A stretch of 64,000 nt of DNA, taken from NCBI RefSeq assembly GCF_963966145.1, contig NC_091047.1, positions 16,864,001 through 16,928,000 on the forward strand, written 5' to 3'. The DNA comes from Tenebrio molitor. Lineage: Eukaryota > Arthropoda > Insecta > Coleoptera > Tenebrionidae. The notes beneath the pieces are model-generated. The model searched no databases. It was not told the DNA's origin and saw only the letters and a program-made list of their open reading frames with translations. Numbering within the stretch: the stretch's first letter is position 1; each line of letters begins with the position of its first letter. Shown here piece by piece: positions 1 to 12,455 of the stretch. Made by a program: the position numbers and the translations under genes.

Positions 1-229
1 CTCATTTACGGATGCTGTGATTTAGGAAAAAATTTTACCTGGAAAATTTTAATCTATTTATTTTAATACATAATAATTGCACTGTTGCATCAGAAATACT
101 TCATATTTACTTTTTTGTAGTACAGATAAAGAACTTAAATCAGCAAAACTGTTGTAAACAATAAACGGTAAATATTCTCGAAGTTTAGAGATGCAACAAG
201 CAGATAGGGTGCATATTTAAATATTTATT

Positions 230-760
230 TTTCTTTATACCATACTGTTATTAGGATTTATCAGTACTCAATGCTTGATTGATATGATACCTATAACAGA
301 CTAGGCCGTTATTCAAAATTATCAGACCGAGGCCGTTATTTTTGCTACCGTTGCTACGGTTACGGCATAGATGACAACTAAATTTAATTTTTGAAGTAAA
401 GAGAAATGTCAGTCTTACAAATAAATCATCGTTAAATGTTAAGTAAAGTCCATTCATTTTGTATTGAACTTTTCAAGGTCAAATAATTTAAATTTTGGCT
501 CTGTAACACATACATGTAACATAATTACAGAGCCAAAAAATAAAATTATTTGACCTTGAAAAGTTCAATACAAAATGAATGGACTTTATTATTGGTATAA
601 AGAAAACTATAAAACAACATACGGCCGATATGGATATAACAGACTCGGTTGATTATAAAATCGACAATAATTACGATAATAATTTACAATACCTCAACCA
701 TGTCTGTTATATAACCCATATCGGCCTAATACCGTTATATACTATTAATTTCGTATAAAT
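230..760. mobile_element. MITE-like element, copy 1 (GGCCGATATGG family)
   Basis: This interval matches 33876-34250 in reverse complement. Shared blocks include the GGCCGATATGG-type end, the 'aacagact..ggcc' stretch and the 'taccgttgctacggttacgg' stretch. Copy 1 carries an extra palindrome at about 445-588 that copy 2 lacks, so the palindrome was inserted later. No coding capacity is visible, so it is a non-autonomous element. Ends are approximate. Confidence 0.6.
445..588. repeat. Foldback palindrome inserted in the 230-760 element
   Basis: The left arm (about 445-507) and right arm (about 525-588) are inverted copies sharing AAAGTCCATTCATTTTGTAT, TCAAGGTCAAATAATTT and TTTTGGCTCTGTAA. The short loop is rich in CATGTAACA. 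The related copy at 33.9-34.25 kb has no such palindrome, giving an empty site for comparison. Confidence 0.7.
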
Positions 761-1099
761 AGACACGTAAAGCTCTTGACCCAAAATGAAGTTTTCTGTT
801 ACGCCAGTTGGTACTTTTTGTATAAAATGTAAGTAGGTACATATTGCGTCTTTATCGTCTTGACGTGTTATACCTAATCTTCTATTTGCTTTGCAGAAAC
901 TGTCATCCTCATTTTTTTGTAACCACTAATTATTATTATTATTTGATACAGTATTATTGAATACTATAATATGTCAGTTCCGATAAGCCCTGCACCACCA
1001 TTTGTATTTGATCTTTTTTTTTTTTTTAATTTCTTCTCCTGGTCTGAAGGTCAAGAAAGCGAAACCTTTTAAGTAAATTCTGTTGAGAATAACCTCTTT

Positions 1100-1480
1100 C
1101 AGGACAGACACCATCAGTTATCTGCTAAAAATGCTAAAAATTTGAGAAAACGACGCTGAATAGTTTCAACTTTATCCACATATCTCTGATAACTTGGATC
1201 CCAAATGATGCTGCCATACTCAAGTTTTGATCTTACGTATGCACAATATAAGAGTTTTAAGGTGTTAATATTTCTGAAGTGCCTAGAACACCTTATAATA
1301 AAGCCAAGTGCCTGAAATGTTTTTGTAACGACAACGTTTATATGTGGAACGAAGGACATTTGTTGTCAAACGTAATACCTAAATCAACAACCGATTCAAC
1401 TCTTGCTAATCTCACGTTATTAATTCTATATTCAAACTCAATGATGTTGATTTTGTGCGTAATGGACATTACGTAATGAC
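1100..1480 (-). pseudogene. Non-LTR retrotransposon reverse-transcriptase fragment, broken
   Basis: Read on the minus strand, 1359-1114 gives a peptide with VVVTKTFQALGFIIRCS, LYCAYVRSKLEYGSIIW and QRRFLKFL. These are typical of the 3' part of reverse transcriptases of jockey/R1-type LINEs, after the catalytic core. The preceding residues (RLARVESVVDLGITFD) are in a different frame just upstream, so a frameshift separates them near 1340. There is no full RT domain, endonuclease or poly-A tail, so this is a dead fragment. The clade is inferred from motif style. Confidence 0.75.
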
Positions 1481-1830
1481 AATAAAGCTTAGGTTACACA
1501 AGTTTTTTCGAATTGACAGTAAAATAACTGACGATATTCCGTGGCCGTAACTGTACCTAAAAATTTAATTAAATTGCTATCTTTCGTCTCAGTCCCTATT
1601 AACCTATTAAACTTACAAGAAAACTACAAATACAAAAAAGTTGCTAAATTTTACCCTTTACAACTTTTATTTGAACATTTTTCTCATATAATGAACGGTT
1701 ATCGAGTTATTCTGTGATAGAGTGGTATATAAGAAAAGTAGGCTGGATCCTGGTTCCTAGGGGAGTTTGTGAGAGTTAAATTTTGGATTAGCAGCCAGGC
1801 AGCCTGGTTGCCACAGACTTTGTGATAGTT

Positions 1831-2388
1831 AATACAGGGTGTTTCCGAAGTTCAAGCGTTCCTTGTAACACGAGGTACTATGCATTGTTCTTAAGAATTT
1901 TAGCCTAAATCTTCTTAGTAAAATGTTTGTACTAACGGAGATAATTGATTGTATATTTTTATTGTTTTCTAAAATTTTGAGTCCGGTCCTGTCTATTTCT
2001 CCGCTGTACTAGATTAATAACTGACGTGGCCCAGGATGGTGTCTTTCTGGAAATCGCTCTGCGTACCTACTCTCTGGACGCCGCAGCTGCATTCTGATAA
2101 CGTGATAGCATTGCCCATACATTAGCAACATATCTGTGAGCTCATTATTTTCGTAATGATAAAGCCTTTTCGACTAATTAGATGACAACTCTGACAGTAT
2201 TTTTGATTAACGGCCATGCTCATTTGATTTTTTTTGTCAATTCTAATTTCTAACAAATCAGCGCAAATTTGAGCAGGACCGGTTTCAAAAATTTCAAAAA
2301 AATGAACTTATTGTATCTTCATTGCCGTACACATTTTACTAAGGTGATTTTGGCTGAAACTCTTTAGAACGACGCATACTATCACATG
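1831..2388. mobile_element. MITE, truncated copy (ACAGGGTGTTTCC family)
   Basis: It starts with a TACAGGGTGTTTCCGAAGTT-type end and matches the reverse complement of 28203-28753 over its length. Shared blocks include TTGTAACACGAGGTAC, AAATTTTGAGTCCGGTCCTG and GCATACTATCACATG. It stops at about 2388, before the second terminal repeat that the other copy keeps at about 27366-27412. Confidence 0.7.
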
Positions 2389-2805
2389 TCTGTGAGACCC
2401 AGCCCGTGTCATCGCGTAACTTTTTTATTCTTTATTTTGAAATAAAAAAAATAACAAACAAAACAACAAATAACAAATAATAAACACAAGACGATAGCCT
2501 CAAGTAAGAAATATAAACAGGGAATGAGACATTCGAGAATCAGCAATGTGCTTGACCGAACTTCCGGAGAAATGGCGTCCGGAACCACCTGCAAATAGTC
2601 TAGGACGCTGTGAGCAATGCAACGATTGTAAATAAAAATATTTTTGTAAGTTTTGATTAGAACACACCGTGGTGTTTTGTTTTGTTTGCGTGGATAATTT
2701 TCGCAGTGATTTTTGAAATTTTTGAATTTCTGTACAAATTTTGTTTATGTCTTTTGAAGACTTCAGAGAAGGTGTCATGTATTATTATCTAATGAAAAAT
2801 AGTTA

Positions 2806-2960
2806 TTTGTATCACAAGGCTAGAAAATGCCATTTTGCAAGTGCAAGCACGGTTTGTGGGGTAGAGGCGTCAGCCGAGGCCCACAAGTGCGAGCATTTGC
2901 AAAACATTTTCTAGCCGTGTAATACACAAAAAATTTTCGGCCGACAATTTATTTAAAGCA
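2806..2960. repeat. Palindromic repeat, family also at 16.34 and 59.0 kb
   Basis: An inverted repeat: TCACAAGGCTAGAAAATGCC at the left and its counterpart GCAAAACATTTTCTAGCCGTG at the right, followed by a GGCCGACAATTTATTTAA tail. The same layout (TCACAAGTCCAGAAAATG.. / ..AAAACATTTTATGGACGTG, then a GCCGACAAATTTAAATCATT tail) is present at 16336-16490. Part of the tail also occurs at 59.2 kb. Confidence 0.65.
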
Positions 2961-5599
2961 AAATATAATCATTTTTGTTAAAAAATTACCAGATAGGGAA
3001 TTTACTTTTCTTCCATTGGCAACATAAAGGATTCAAAAAGCGACTGTCACGACAAAAATCAACCAATTCCTCAAATATTCAAAAGCGGATACAAATTTGC
3101 CCGACATCAATATGTATTTTACACTTAAAAAATTGTACAAAAATGCCGCATGACACTGACATTTTGTGCTGCCAACCTAAAATCTTTCATTAAAAATTCT
3201 GTGTCGATTTTCTTGCCTAGGCAGGGAAATGCTAGTTTCCAGACGATTTAGACGAATGAAAAATCAGTATTTCTAGACGGAGGCCGAAAAAAATATTAAC
3301 ACTATATCACAAAATGTTTGTTTGGAATTAAACGTAAATAAACAAATATGTATATGCCAAAAATGCAGTCTTTTAAGAACAAATCGCAAAGCATATTTTT
3401 AAATTAAAATTTATAATAATTAAATGGATAAGCAAAAAACAAACACACTTGCGGACAACATAACAGCCACAGAACTTAAAAACCATGATCTAATTTGCAA
3501 ACAAAAATATTCAATTTTGGGTCTCTCAGACCCAACCCGTGTGTTCGTGTGACTAGCAATGCACCCGTGTAACGCAGGGTTTTAATTAATTTTGTTCCAA
3601 TTCACTTTACGTTTCATTTCATCATTTTGACAAATGGAACATAATAACAATGATTGTCAAATAAAAATAACATCTTAGAGGTTATGACCGTTTTAAAGCA
3701 GAACACTTTCCATGTTAAAGAATGATATTGACGACCAAAATGTATTGCTTGTCACTGTACTTCCTGAGGAGTCAGAGAAGTCTACGAGAAGGAATTTGCG
3801 AATTAAAAAAAATGAGGCAAAAGAATAAAGTTCGACAGTATATTGTCAATCAAACGTTCCGTACTGAAATGAAAATGATTATAAAACTAAATGAGTTTCA
3901 TAACGACATTACTAAAGACGCAAAATAGATAAATAGTATACGAGTATTATGATAAATTAAAAGCACTCCGCTACGCGTCGTGCTCGTCGCGCGTGCTTTA
4001 AAGGCCCTTATAAACGTGTATCATACGCTATTTTTTATTATACCTGCACTACAATCTGAAAATTATAACAAAAAAAGTAAATTGAAATACCTTTTCCGAA
4101 GTAATCTGTGTCATTAATCGTGTATAAATGTCTATTTATCATTGTTCAAAATGTGGGTGAATTTGTTGTTACCTAAGCAACCCTTAAAGCTTTAGTGTTT
4201 TAAAGGCCCTTTTTCGCACGCATTTTAGTGTCAAAAACAGGGATTATGATTCAGGTATAATAAAAAATAAGTTTTTAGGGACCCCTTAATGAAAACGGTA
4301 ATTTTACGCACTCGCAAGCGGACGAAAAGTAACTCCGTTTCGGACGCTCTTTTTCGGCCGGTGACCGTGGCGCCATCTGTTGGTCTGTTTAGTAAGTTAA
4401 CAACGAGACCGACAAATCATGGAGGTACTATTAACTAATACTAGGTCCATGGACAAAACCGATAATTGTCCTGTAGCCATAAATTATGTGAATAAGTAAT
4501 TGTATTGCAAATACATAGTTAATTTGTAGTTTTGTTGGCAAGCTGATGTATCTATTTGAAAAAGGTAGATACAAAATAAATTTGCAGTTTTTCCAATGAC
4601 GTCTTTTGCTTTGTAGTTCGTGCGGTCAAAAATTACCTTTTGTCCTGGTCAGAAAACTCAGACTCGGACGAAAAACATACACTTATTGGACTTGAAACAC
4701 AAATAACTAGGTATTTTATTTTTGATCCTTGTTTAATATTTTTCAGTTTACTGACCTAGTTGACATCATCAGAGTTTACGAATCAGCTCAAACTATTATT
4801 TTCTAAATGTCGACGTAAGCATTTAAAATAAAGCGGGTTTCTAACAAAATGATAATATCACAAGCTTGTCTTATCTTTATCCTTATATCAAACGTTGTAA
4901 AATACATTACACTCTTCCAATTTTTTTTCACTTTCTGTGTTTGTCAGACATTAGCACTACAATTTCTGTTTTCGTCACTTATAATTTTGTAATCGTCTAA
5001 TGGCAAATTTGTTGATAGATTTGGACTTAATTTTCATTTTATTGCAAATTTTTCCAACAAGATTTTTTGAGGATAGTGGTTATTCCTCATGGGTCCGTTT
5101 TGGAACCCATATTGTTTATATCTACACTGCTTCTCTTGCCCGAAAAAAGTGACACCCCAAAATACCATGCCAACAACGAGGGCTCAAAGAGTTAAAAACT
5201 TCTTGTCGGCCTTACTTTTTTATCAACAAAATTTTTGACGGTTGAAAATGTTTTCAGCCACACCAAAGTCAATTCACAGTTTGACTGAAATTTGAAAATT
5301 TTCCGGTTCCCGGGGGAAACGCATCCCGTCCTGTTTTTTACAACTGGTGTTTTATAACTTTTATTACTGTTTTGTACACCTTTTCTAATTTTATAAGCCC
5401 TTCGGCCTTTATACAAATAGTTTAAATAATAATAACAGTGATATCCGAATGGCTTTAATGATTGACAACAATAACATAAAAAATTTAAATCAGTTTCTGA
5501 AACTTTGGTAAAAAGCAAATCCACCTTTCAAGGTGGTCCAACAAAAAACTTCTCTTGTCTAGTTCTTGTCGCTCTTTGATAGGAACAAGTTCCTTCTTT

Positions 5600-5710
5600 T
5601 TCAATTTAAACTCTCACAAGGTGCACGTTTTAACAACTGAATCCACTTCTGTCTTGGAGGTAATGAAATCAAATAAAATATTAATAAACACTGAACCCTT
5701 TCATTTCCAG
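5600..5710 (+). other. Probable 5' UTR exon end and first intron of VgR
   Basis: A donor (GTCTTGGAG then GTAATG) near 5659/5660 and an acceptor (CATTTCCAG) at 5710 define a 51 bp intron directly before the start codon, in line with the other introns of this gene. The transcription start cannot be placed from sequence. Confidence 0.5.
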
Positions 5711-5711
5711 C

Positions 5712-8700
5712 ATGTACAACATTCTAATACTAGCAGGAGCGTTAGCTTCTGCTACTGCTTTCCTGGACGACATATCCACCTTCTCCACTTCAAACTGCAC
5801 CGATAATGAATTCTTCTGTGGTAATTTAGAGTGTGTCCCTTTGTCCAAGCAATGCGACGGTATCAGCGACTGTAACGACGCTTCCGATGAACTAGATTGC
5901 GGTACTTATCTCAATTTGTGATAATTACGAACTAATTTTTTCTTTAGAAATGTTCCACTGCCAAGAACCTGATTTCTTCCGATGCAAAAATCAACGCTGC
6001 ATCAACTCAGCCTTCGTGTGCGACTCAGAAAACGACTGCGGAGACTTCTCCGACGAGAACAACTGCGAAGAATTCAAGAAGAGCCTCCAGAGAAACTCTA
6101 CCTGTCGGGAAGACCAATGGCGATGTGCCGACAAGCTGTGTATTCCTCAAGAATGGGTCTGCAACGGAGAATCTGATTGTCCAGACAGTTCCGACGAGGT
6201 TCAAGGGTGCAGTACCACCATCAAATGCGACGGTTTCAAATGCAAGAATGGCCATTGCATCGTCAACGAGTGGAGGTGTGACGGTCAGGACGATTGCATG
6301 GATAACAGCGACGAAGAAGGATGCGGTACTACTTCCAATTTTGCAATACTTTGTTTAATGTAGAGTCACAGGTGCTCAAATCGACCCCAAAGAGTGCACG
6401 ATGGAACTGGGGCACTTTCTCTGTTCGGACTCCAAAAGTTGCCTCAAACTGAGCGAGGTCTGCGACGGTACCGCTCAATGTCCCGACAAGTCAGACGAAG
6501 GGGCTCGGTGCAAAGAAACTTGTGAGAGTTGCGCTCACGACTGCGTCCAACTACCAACAGGACCCAAGTGTGTCTGTCCCAAAGGGTACCGCACCATAGA
6601 CCAAAAGCACTGCGAAGATATCAACGAATGTGAAGTTTACGGTAAGAAGAGATGTCAGTTTTTGATAAATTTGACAAATCGGTTGCAGGGATTTGCGATC
6701 AGCGCTGCAGAAATGTACCAGGTTCTTATCAGTGTTACTGCGACGAGAATTACAGCCTTCAGAATGATAAGAAGAGTTGCAAGGCTCACTTCGGCGAAGC
6801 TACGTTATTCTTCAGTACGCAGAACGAGATCCGAGCTTTGCTGTTACGTTCGGAAATCTACTTTTCTGTCGCAAGTAACTTAAAACTGGTAGTTGGGGTG
6901 GACTTCGACGGAGAGCACGTCTACTGGACCATCATGTTTTCCGAGCACGAGTGTATCGTGAGGTCGTTGAAAGATGGGAGGGAGAAGGAGGTAAAGATGC
7001 CAAGTGGTAGAATTCCAGGTCTGATGTAGTTTTAGGTGTTGGTAACGTCGGGTCTGCTCAGTCCTGAAGACCTCCGTATCGACCACATCACCAAGAACAT
7101 CTACTTCACAGACACCGGTAACCAACACATCGGAGTTTGCTCCAATGACGGTTCCCACTGCGCCGTCCTCGTCGACAAAGATGTCCACAAACCTAGAGGC
7201 ATCGTTCTTCATCCTATTGAAGGGTAAGTTGCGTTTGGTTCTTCCCGAGATAAACTAAAATTCACCAGGGAGATGTACTGGACCGATTGGGGCCACCATC
7301 CCGAGATCGCTCGCGCCCTCATGGACGGCTCCAACGAGACTTCTTTCGTCACTACCGACATCCACTGGCCCAACGGACTCGCCATCGACTACCCCAACGA
7401 TCGCCTCTACTGGACCGATGCCAAACTCAAGACTCTGGAAAGTATCAGACTCGACGGCACCGACAGGCGCATCATTCTCGAAGGCATAGTCAAGCACCCC
7501 TACTCCATCGCCGTCTTCGAGGGTCGTTTGTACTGGTCAGACTGGTCCACAAATTCCATCCAATCTTGCGACAAGTTCACAGGAAAGAACCACCACACTC
7601 TCATCACCGAAGATGAACACATCTTTGGACTCAGCATTTACCACCCCAACAACCACAAGAAGAGACAGATCAACGGTTGCGCTCGGTCCATGTGCAGCCA
7701 TTTATGTTTGTTGAAAGGACCATCAGCGTACGCTTGCGCTTGTCCTCAGGACAAGAAACTAGGACCGGATGGACACACGTGCAAAGATACAGACAAACAG
7801 CAGAAACTCATGATTGGAGTAGAAAATATGTTAATAGAGGTGGCGCATAAGATGTTGGGAAAGCACGGAATGGAGGAAATGATGGTGGGGGTGAAGAATA
7901 TTGGAGCTCTGGCGTACAACAGCGGGAAGAACATTCTCTACATTAGTGATTTGGAAATGAAGAAAATCATTGGGTTCAATCTCCACACAAGGTTCTCCAA
8001 GACGATTAATGTTGGAGAAATTGGTCAAGTCACCGCGATGGACTACGGTAAGACATCTTCCCCACTCAGCTGTTGTTATCGCTAACTCTTTTGAAGATTA
8101 TTTGGGGGACAACTTGTACTGGTGCGACTCCGAGCGCAAGACCGTCGAAGTCTTCAACTTAAACACCCACTCCAGGACAATTCTTCTCCACGACATGCAC
8201 GAAGAAACCCCTGAGTCTATCGCTCTTGTCCCGGAAGAAGGGTAAGCACTCTTGTGCCTCTACGCCCAAAACTTATCTTCTTTCAGAGTGATGTTCGTGG
8301 CGTTTCGAACATTCCATCGCCACCACGCACACGTGGACCGCTTTCTCATGGACGGCACGACCAGGACGCACTCCATAGAGAGCGACTTATCAGGTCCAGT
8401 GGTTCTTCTCTACGACTATGAGCTCCACCGCGTCTTCATAGCTGACGAAGAAAAAGGAAAAATAGAAAGCACAAGTGTCGACGGGGACGACAGACACGGT
8501 TTCCGATCCCTCGGCGGGAGTCCCATCGCCATGGCTTCACTCAAATCGGATGTGTTCTTTATCATGAAGAACACGAAGAAGTTATACTGGAGCAATAAAT
8601 ACAACAATGATTATCGCGATTTCAACAAGAACATTGCTCTGGGTGAGGATTTTGTTTTTGTGGAGTTTGTAAAGTCTTGATTTGGTGTTGTAGACTATTC

Positions 8701-11566
8701 ACAAAACACGGACAAGATGCATCTGGTTTCGATAACCTCAAGAAGGATAGGGTTGAGTCCTTGTCAAAATCGAAACGGGGGTTGCTCCCACCTTTGCCTT
8801 CACTCTCTGAAAAGGGTAGTGTGTGCTTGTCCTATTGGTATGAAGTTGGACAAAGACAGCAAGACCTGCATCAAGCGTGTAGATTGTGATGAGTTTTTCT
8901 GTAGTGACAGTAACGTTTGTGTTCCAAAGAAATTCCGCTGTGACGGTGTCAAGAATTGTCCGAAAGGTGAAGACGAAGATGACTGCAAGAAACCGAACCA
9001 TTGTTCTCTGGATCACTTCCAGTGTCAAGATGGAGAATGTGTGAGAGAATTGTTGAAATGTGACGGCAACTTCGACTGCAGAGACAAATCAGACGAGCAC
9101 AACTGCAGTCACGTGGAGAAACCCAAATGTCCAGCAAACCACTTCAGATGCAAGAGTGGACAATGTATCAACGGTCGATTTGTCTGTGACGGTGTCAGCG
9201 ATTGTCCAGACGCAGAAGATGAAACGAATTGTCTTTCTACAGTTTGCAAAGACACAGAGTTCAGGTGAGTCAGCAAGTAGTGTTGGTATTCTTGAATTAA
9301 CATAACACAATTGTAGATGTTTGTCAGGAGCTTGCATTCCCAAATACTTCGAATGCGACCACGAATTCGACTGTCCGGACAACTCCGACGAACACTCAGA
9401 TTGTGGTAAGTCCATCTTCTTCATCTTTAGATTCATTCGTTGCAAATATGACGTCCAACTGCAGCCACCTGCGACCCTCTCACCTTCACCTGCACCAACG
9501 GCAAGTGCGTGGACCGGAGCTTCTTATGCGACGGCGAGAACGACTGTGGAGACAATTCCGACGAATCCTCTTGCAAAAAAATCGAAGAAGCCTGCGACCC
9601 AGACGAATTCGCTTGCACCTTGCACACCGAGGTGTGCCTCCCGCACGCCGCCCGCTGCAACGGCTCTTCGGAGTGTCCCCACCACGAAGACGAACAAGAC
9701 TGTTCCAACTGTCAGGTCGATGAGTTCTCTTGTAAGAACGGCAAATGCGTTCCAACGCAGTGGACCTGCGACCGGTCCGACGACTGCGGCGACAGCTCAG
9801 ACGAAGACGCCTTGATGTGCGGAGAAACGGTACCGTCGGAGCACCAACCTGGGGAACCCTGCAATGATAGATTTCGGTGCAAAAGCGGCAAATGCATCGA
9901 TTACTCTTTGGTCTGCAACGGCGAGCCCAACTGTTTCGACGGCTCAGACGAAGAAGGCGTTTGCAACACTTCTTGTACTATCGCCAACAATATTTGTTCA
10001 CAAATTTGTCTGAAAACGCCAACCGGACCGACGTGTAGGTGCCAAGAAGGGTTCCATTTAAAAGGTGACGGCCGCAGCTGTGAAGACATCAACGAATGCG
10101 AAGAGTTTCCTCCAGTCTGCAGCCAGCTTTGTCGCAATTTCGACGGAAATTATCTGTGCGACTGCTACGAAGGGTTCGTTTTAAGAACTGACAGAATCTC
10201 GTGCAAAGCTGAAGGCAAGGCGATGTCTCTGCTGTTCACGTCTGACAATCAAATCCGAAGACTATCCCAAATAGAGAACTCGCTTAAGTTGGTCTACTCG
10301 GAGGATACTCCTAGAATCACAGGTCTCGACGTTTCCGTAAAAACCGGTGCCATCTTCTTCACAGCGGAGAACACCGGAACCATTCTGATGTTGAACAGCT
10401 CCAACAAAGTCTACCTTGAAGATGTGGGCCAGCCTGGGAAACTTGTCCTCGACTGGATGACCAACAACATCTACTACGTCAACAACGAACCCAACGCCAA
10501 ATCTATCAGCATTTGCAACTTCGACGACAAAGCTTGCTCACATTTGATTCCAGTCGACCAACATCGTCAAATCTCTGCGATCGCTGTCGACGCCACCAAC
10601 AAACTCCTCTTCTACTCGTTGGTGAGCTGGTGGATGTTCAACTCGCCCAATTACGTCATCTATAAGACAAACCTCGACGGAACGGAATCCCAAGAGATAG
10701 TCAAGAGCTCTTCCGGCTACGTCACAGGCCTCTCTTGCGACATCTACAAGAAACAACTCTATTTTGTAGACCAGCACCAAGGTCAGCTGACCCAGATCCG
10801 GTACGACGGCTCTAAGAAGACCGTCCTTGCATCGAATCTGACGCGACCGACGGGTCTCAGCTTCTTCGAGAACCTCGTCTACTTCCTCACCCCCGGATAT
10901 ATGGGAAAATGTCGTTTGTACGAACCAGCGATCTGCGATTATTTCAGACTTGGTACCACCTCGAGCGATTTGTTTGCAATTTTTCAAGAGTCTAAACAGC
11001 CTCAGCTGAGCGATAACCCTTGCGAAAATCACACTTGTTCTCACTTGTGTGTTCCTGCAAAGATGAATTATAAATGCTTGTGTGACGATGGGAGATTGCT
11101 GACTACAGATGAGGAATGCGACTCTACAGCGGTACAAAACTCTTCACGGTCGGACAATCAATAATTAAAATTGTTGCAGAGAGAAGCTGGAAGCGGTGAT
11201 CGGAAAAGACTCTTGGCAATTCATCGTGAAGTAGTTTCTGAGATCAACAGTGGGGCCGTAATCGCTGGAGTAATGATCTCCATTTGTCTGCTCACCTTTG
11301 GAGTTGTCATTTATTATTTGGCCAAAAGAAGAAACAGTGGTACTTTTAATGTAATCAGGTTTTGTATAGTACCGTTCTGTGTTTTGGTCGAAAGTAATCG
11401 TATCGTTTTCAGCATGAGGTTTCAGAATCCTGGATATGGATTGCATATTGATGATCCAGAAAAATCAATTCTTCAGCCAGGAGAACACGAATACAGCAAT
11501 CCGATTGAATTTCACAACGACGAAGAAGAAATTCACAAAAGAGAAGCCATGCTGGTAAATGTTTAA
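5712..11566 (+). CDS. VgR: Vitellogenin receptor (LDL receptor family; yolkless orthologue)
   Basis: An oocyte endocytic receptor that takes up vitellogenin. Exons read: 5712-5901, 5948-6325, 6372-6641, 6689-6990, 7036-7223, 7269-8047, 8097-8241, 8287-8642, 8694-9264, 9317-9405, 9465-11131, 11180-11566. Introns are 45-59 bp and phases agree. Product is about 1773 aa, or 1755 if a 54 bp tail intron is removed. It has a signal peptide (MYNILILAGALASATA), five LDLa repeats (about residues 30-228), two EGF modules, a YWTD propeller (about 310-570), EGF, a second propeller (610-880), EGF, eight LDLa repeats (934-1255), two EGF modules, a degenerate third propeller, EGF (about 1610) and one TM helix (about 1671-1693). 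The cytoplasmic tail carries FQNPGY, an FxNPxY internalisation signal. The 5+8 LDLa layout is the known signature of insect vitellogenin receptors and separates it from lipophorin receptors (one LDLa cluster) and megalin (many more repeats). ATG 5712 is chosen because it begins the signal peptide. An AATAAA-type signal lies near 11687. Confidence 0.95.
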
Positions 11567-12455
11567 TGATTGTGTTGTTCAATTTTTAAAGTCGCTTCAA
11601 AGCAACAGTCTGTTTTATATTGATTAGTTATATCAATAATTGTCGTTCCCTTTTTTAATTATTATTTATTGTAATTTGAGTAACTAATAAAATTTTATGA
11701 TCTTTCTCTGATTTTAAAATTGCCGCGCAAATGAAGTTTCCAATTAGCTTCCTTATCGCAAAAAGGAACACCCTCACTTTTATATTTTAAATAAAAGAAA
11801 AACAGTCGACTCGGTTGTCCATGTTTTTTAGATTAACCTTGACAATAGTGATTAGAGAATTTTTTTTCTAGAATGAAAGTATCAGATTTGACATGATGCA
11901 TGTTAATTCCGTTACAATTCAGGAATTGGGGTTGTAAAAAAATACTTTTATTAGGTTTGCCTTTTATTTCTACCACGAAACGTACGAAGGGAGACAGTGT
12001 ATGTAAACATATCCAGTAAAGATCTATAATTATCCAAAAAGAAAAATTAAAATACCTCTATGAAAATATTGAAAAATTCTATTCGCTTATTTACACAACA
12101 TAAACCTAAAAATGTGGTCCTTGGACACAAATCAAACTCTATTTGACCCTTTGAGGGTTAAACTCTTCATAATCCTAACTGAGAACGAAATATATACACA
12201 ATTTTTGGCATCTCACAACTCTTACATCAGTAAAATATAGATTAACGGCTAAGTAAACATACTTAAAAACGACGACACTACGCCAACAGTGAACATGCTC
12301 CTACCTAATAAATATACATTGCACATAAACTACAATTAGTACTAAAGAAAAAAAAAATATATAAACGTAACACATTCATCTGAATATTTTACAATATTGG
12401 CTAATTAATACGTGGTTAAATATCACAATTTTTTAAAAGCTATCGATTTCAACAG
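11567..12455. other. Intergenic region between converging genes
   Basis: 3' UTR of the vitellogenin receptor (poly-A signal near 11687) and the probable long AT-rich 3' UTR of the minus-strand RING-CH gene (its stop is at 12456). No other gene or clear repeat is seen. Confidence 0.6.

Larger units (their letters stand above)
1..5650. other. Repeat-rich intergenic region without a host gene
   Basis: AT-rich sequence upstream of the vitellogenin receptor. I see no convincing host exon. It holds foldback elements (about 230-760 and 445-588), a LINE fragment (about 1100-1480), a truncated MITE (1831-2388), a copy of a palindromic repeat (about 2806-2960), and a weak inverted repeat near 4032-4270 whose arms share a TTTTTATTATACCTG-like block. 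The short open frames here show no recognisable domain or codon bias. Confidence 0.7.

Noticed and set aside
2409..2778. Two overlapping minus-strand frames (92 and 61 codons) near a repeat border
   Set aside because: No recognised domain, AT-driven composition, and overlapping frames without bias; probably spurious.
9486..9755. Arg-rich frames around the second LDLa cluster
   Set aside because: Other-frame readings of Cys/Asp-rich LDLa codons; the real frame gives perfect LDLa repeats.
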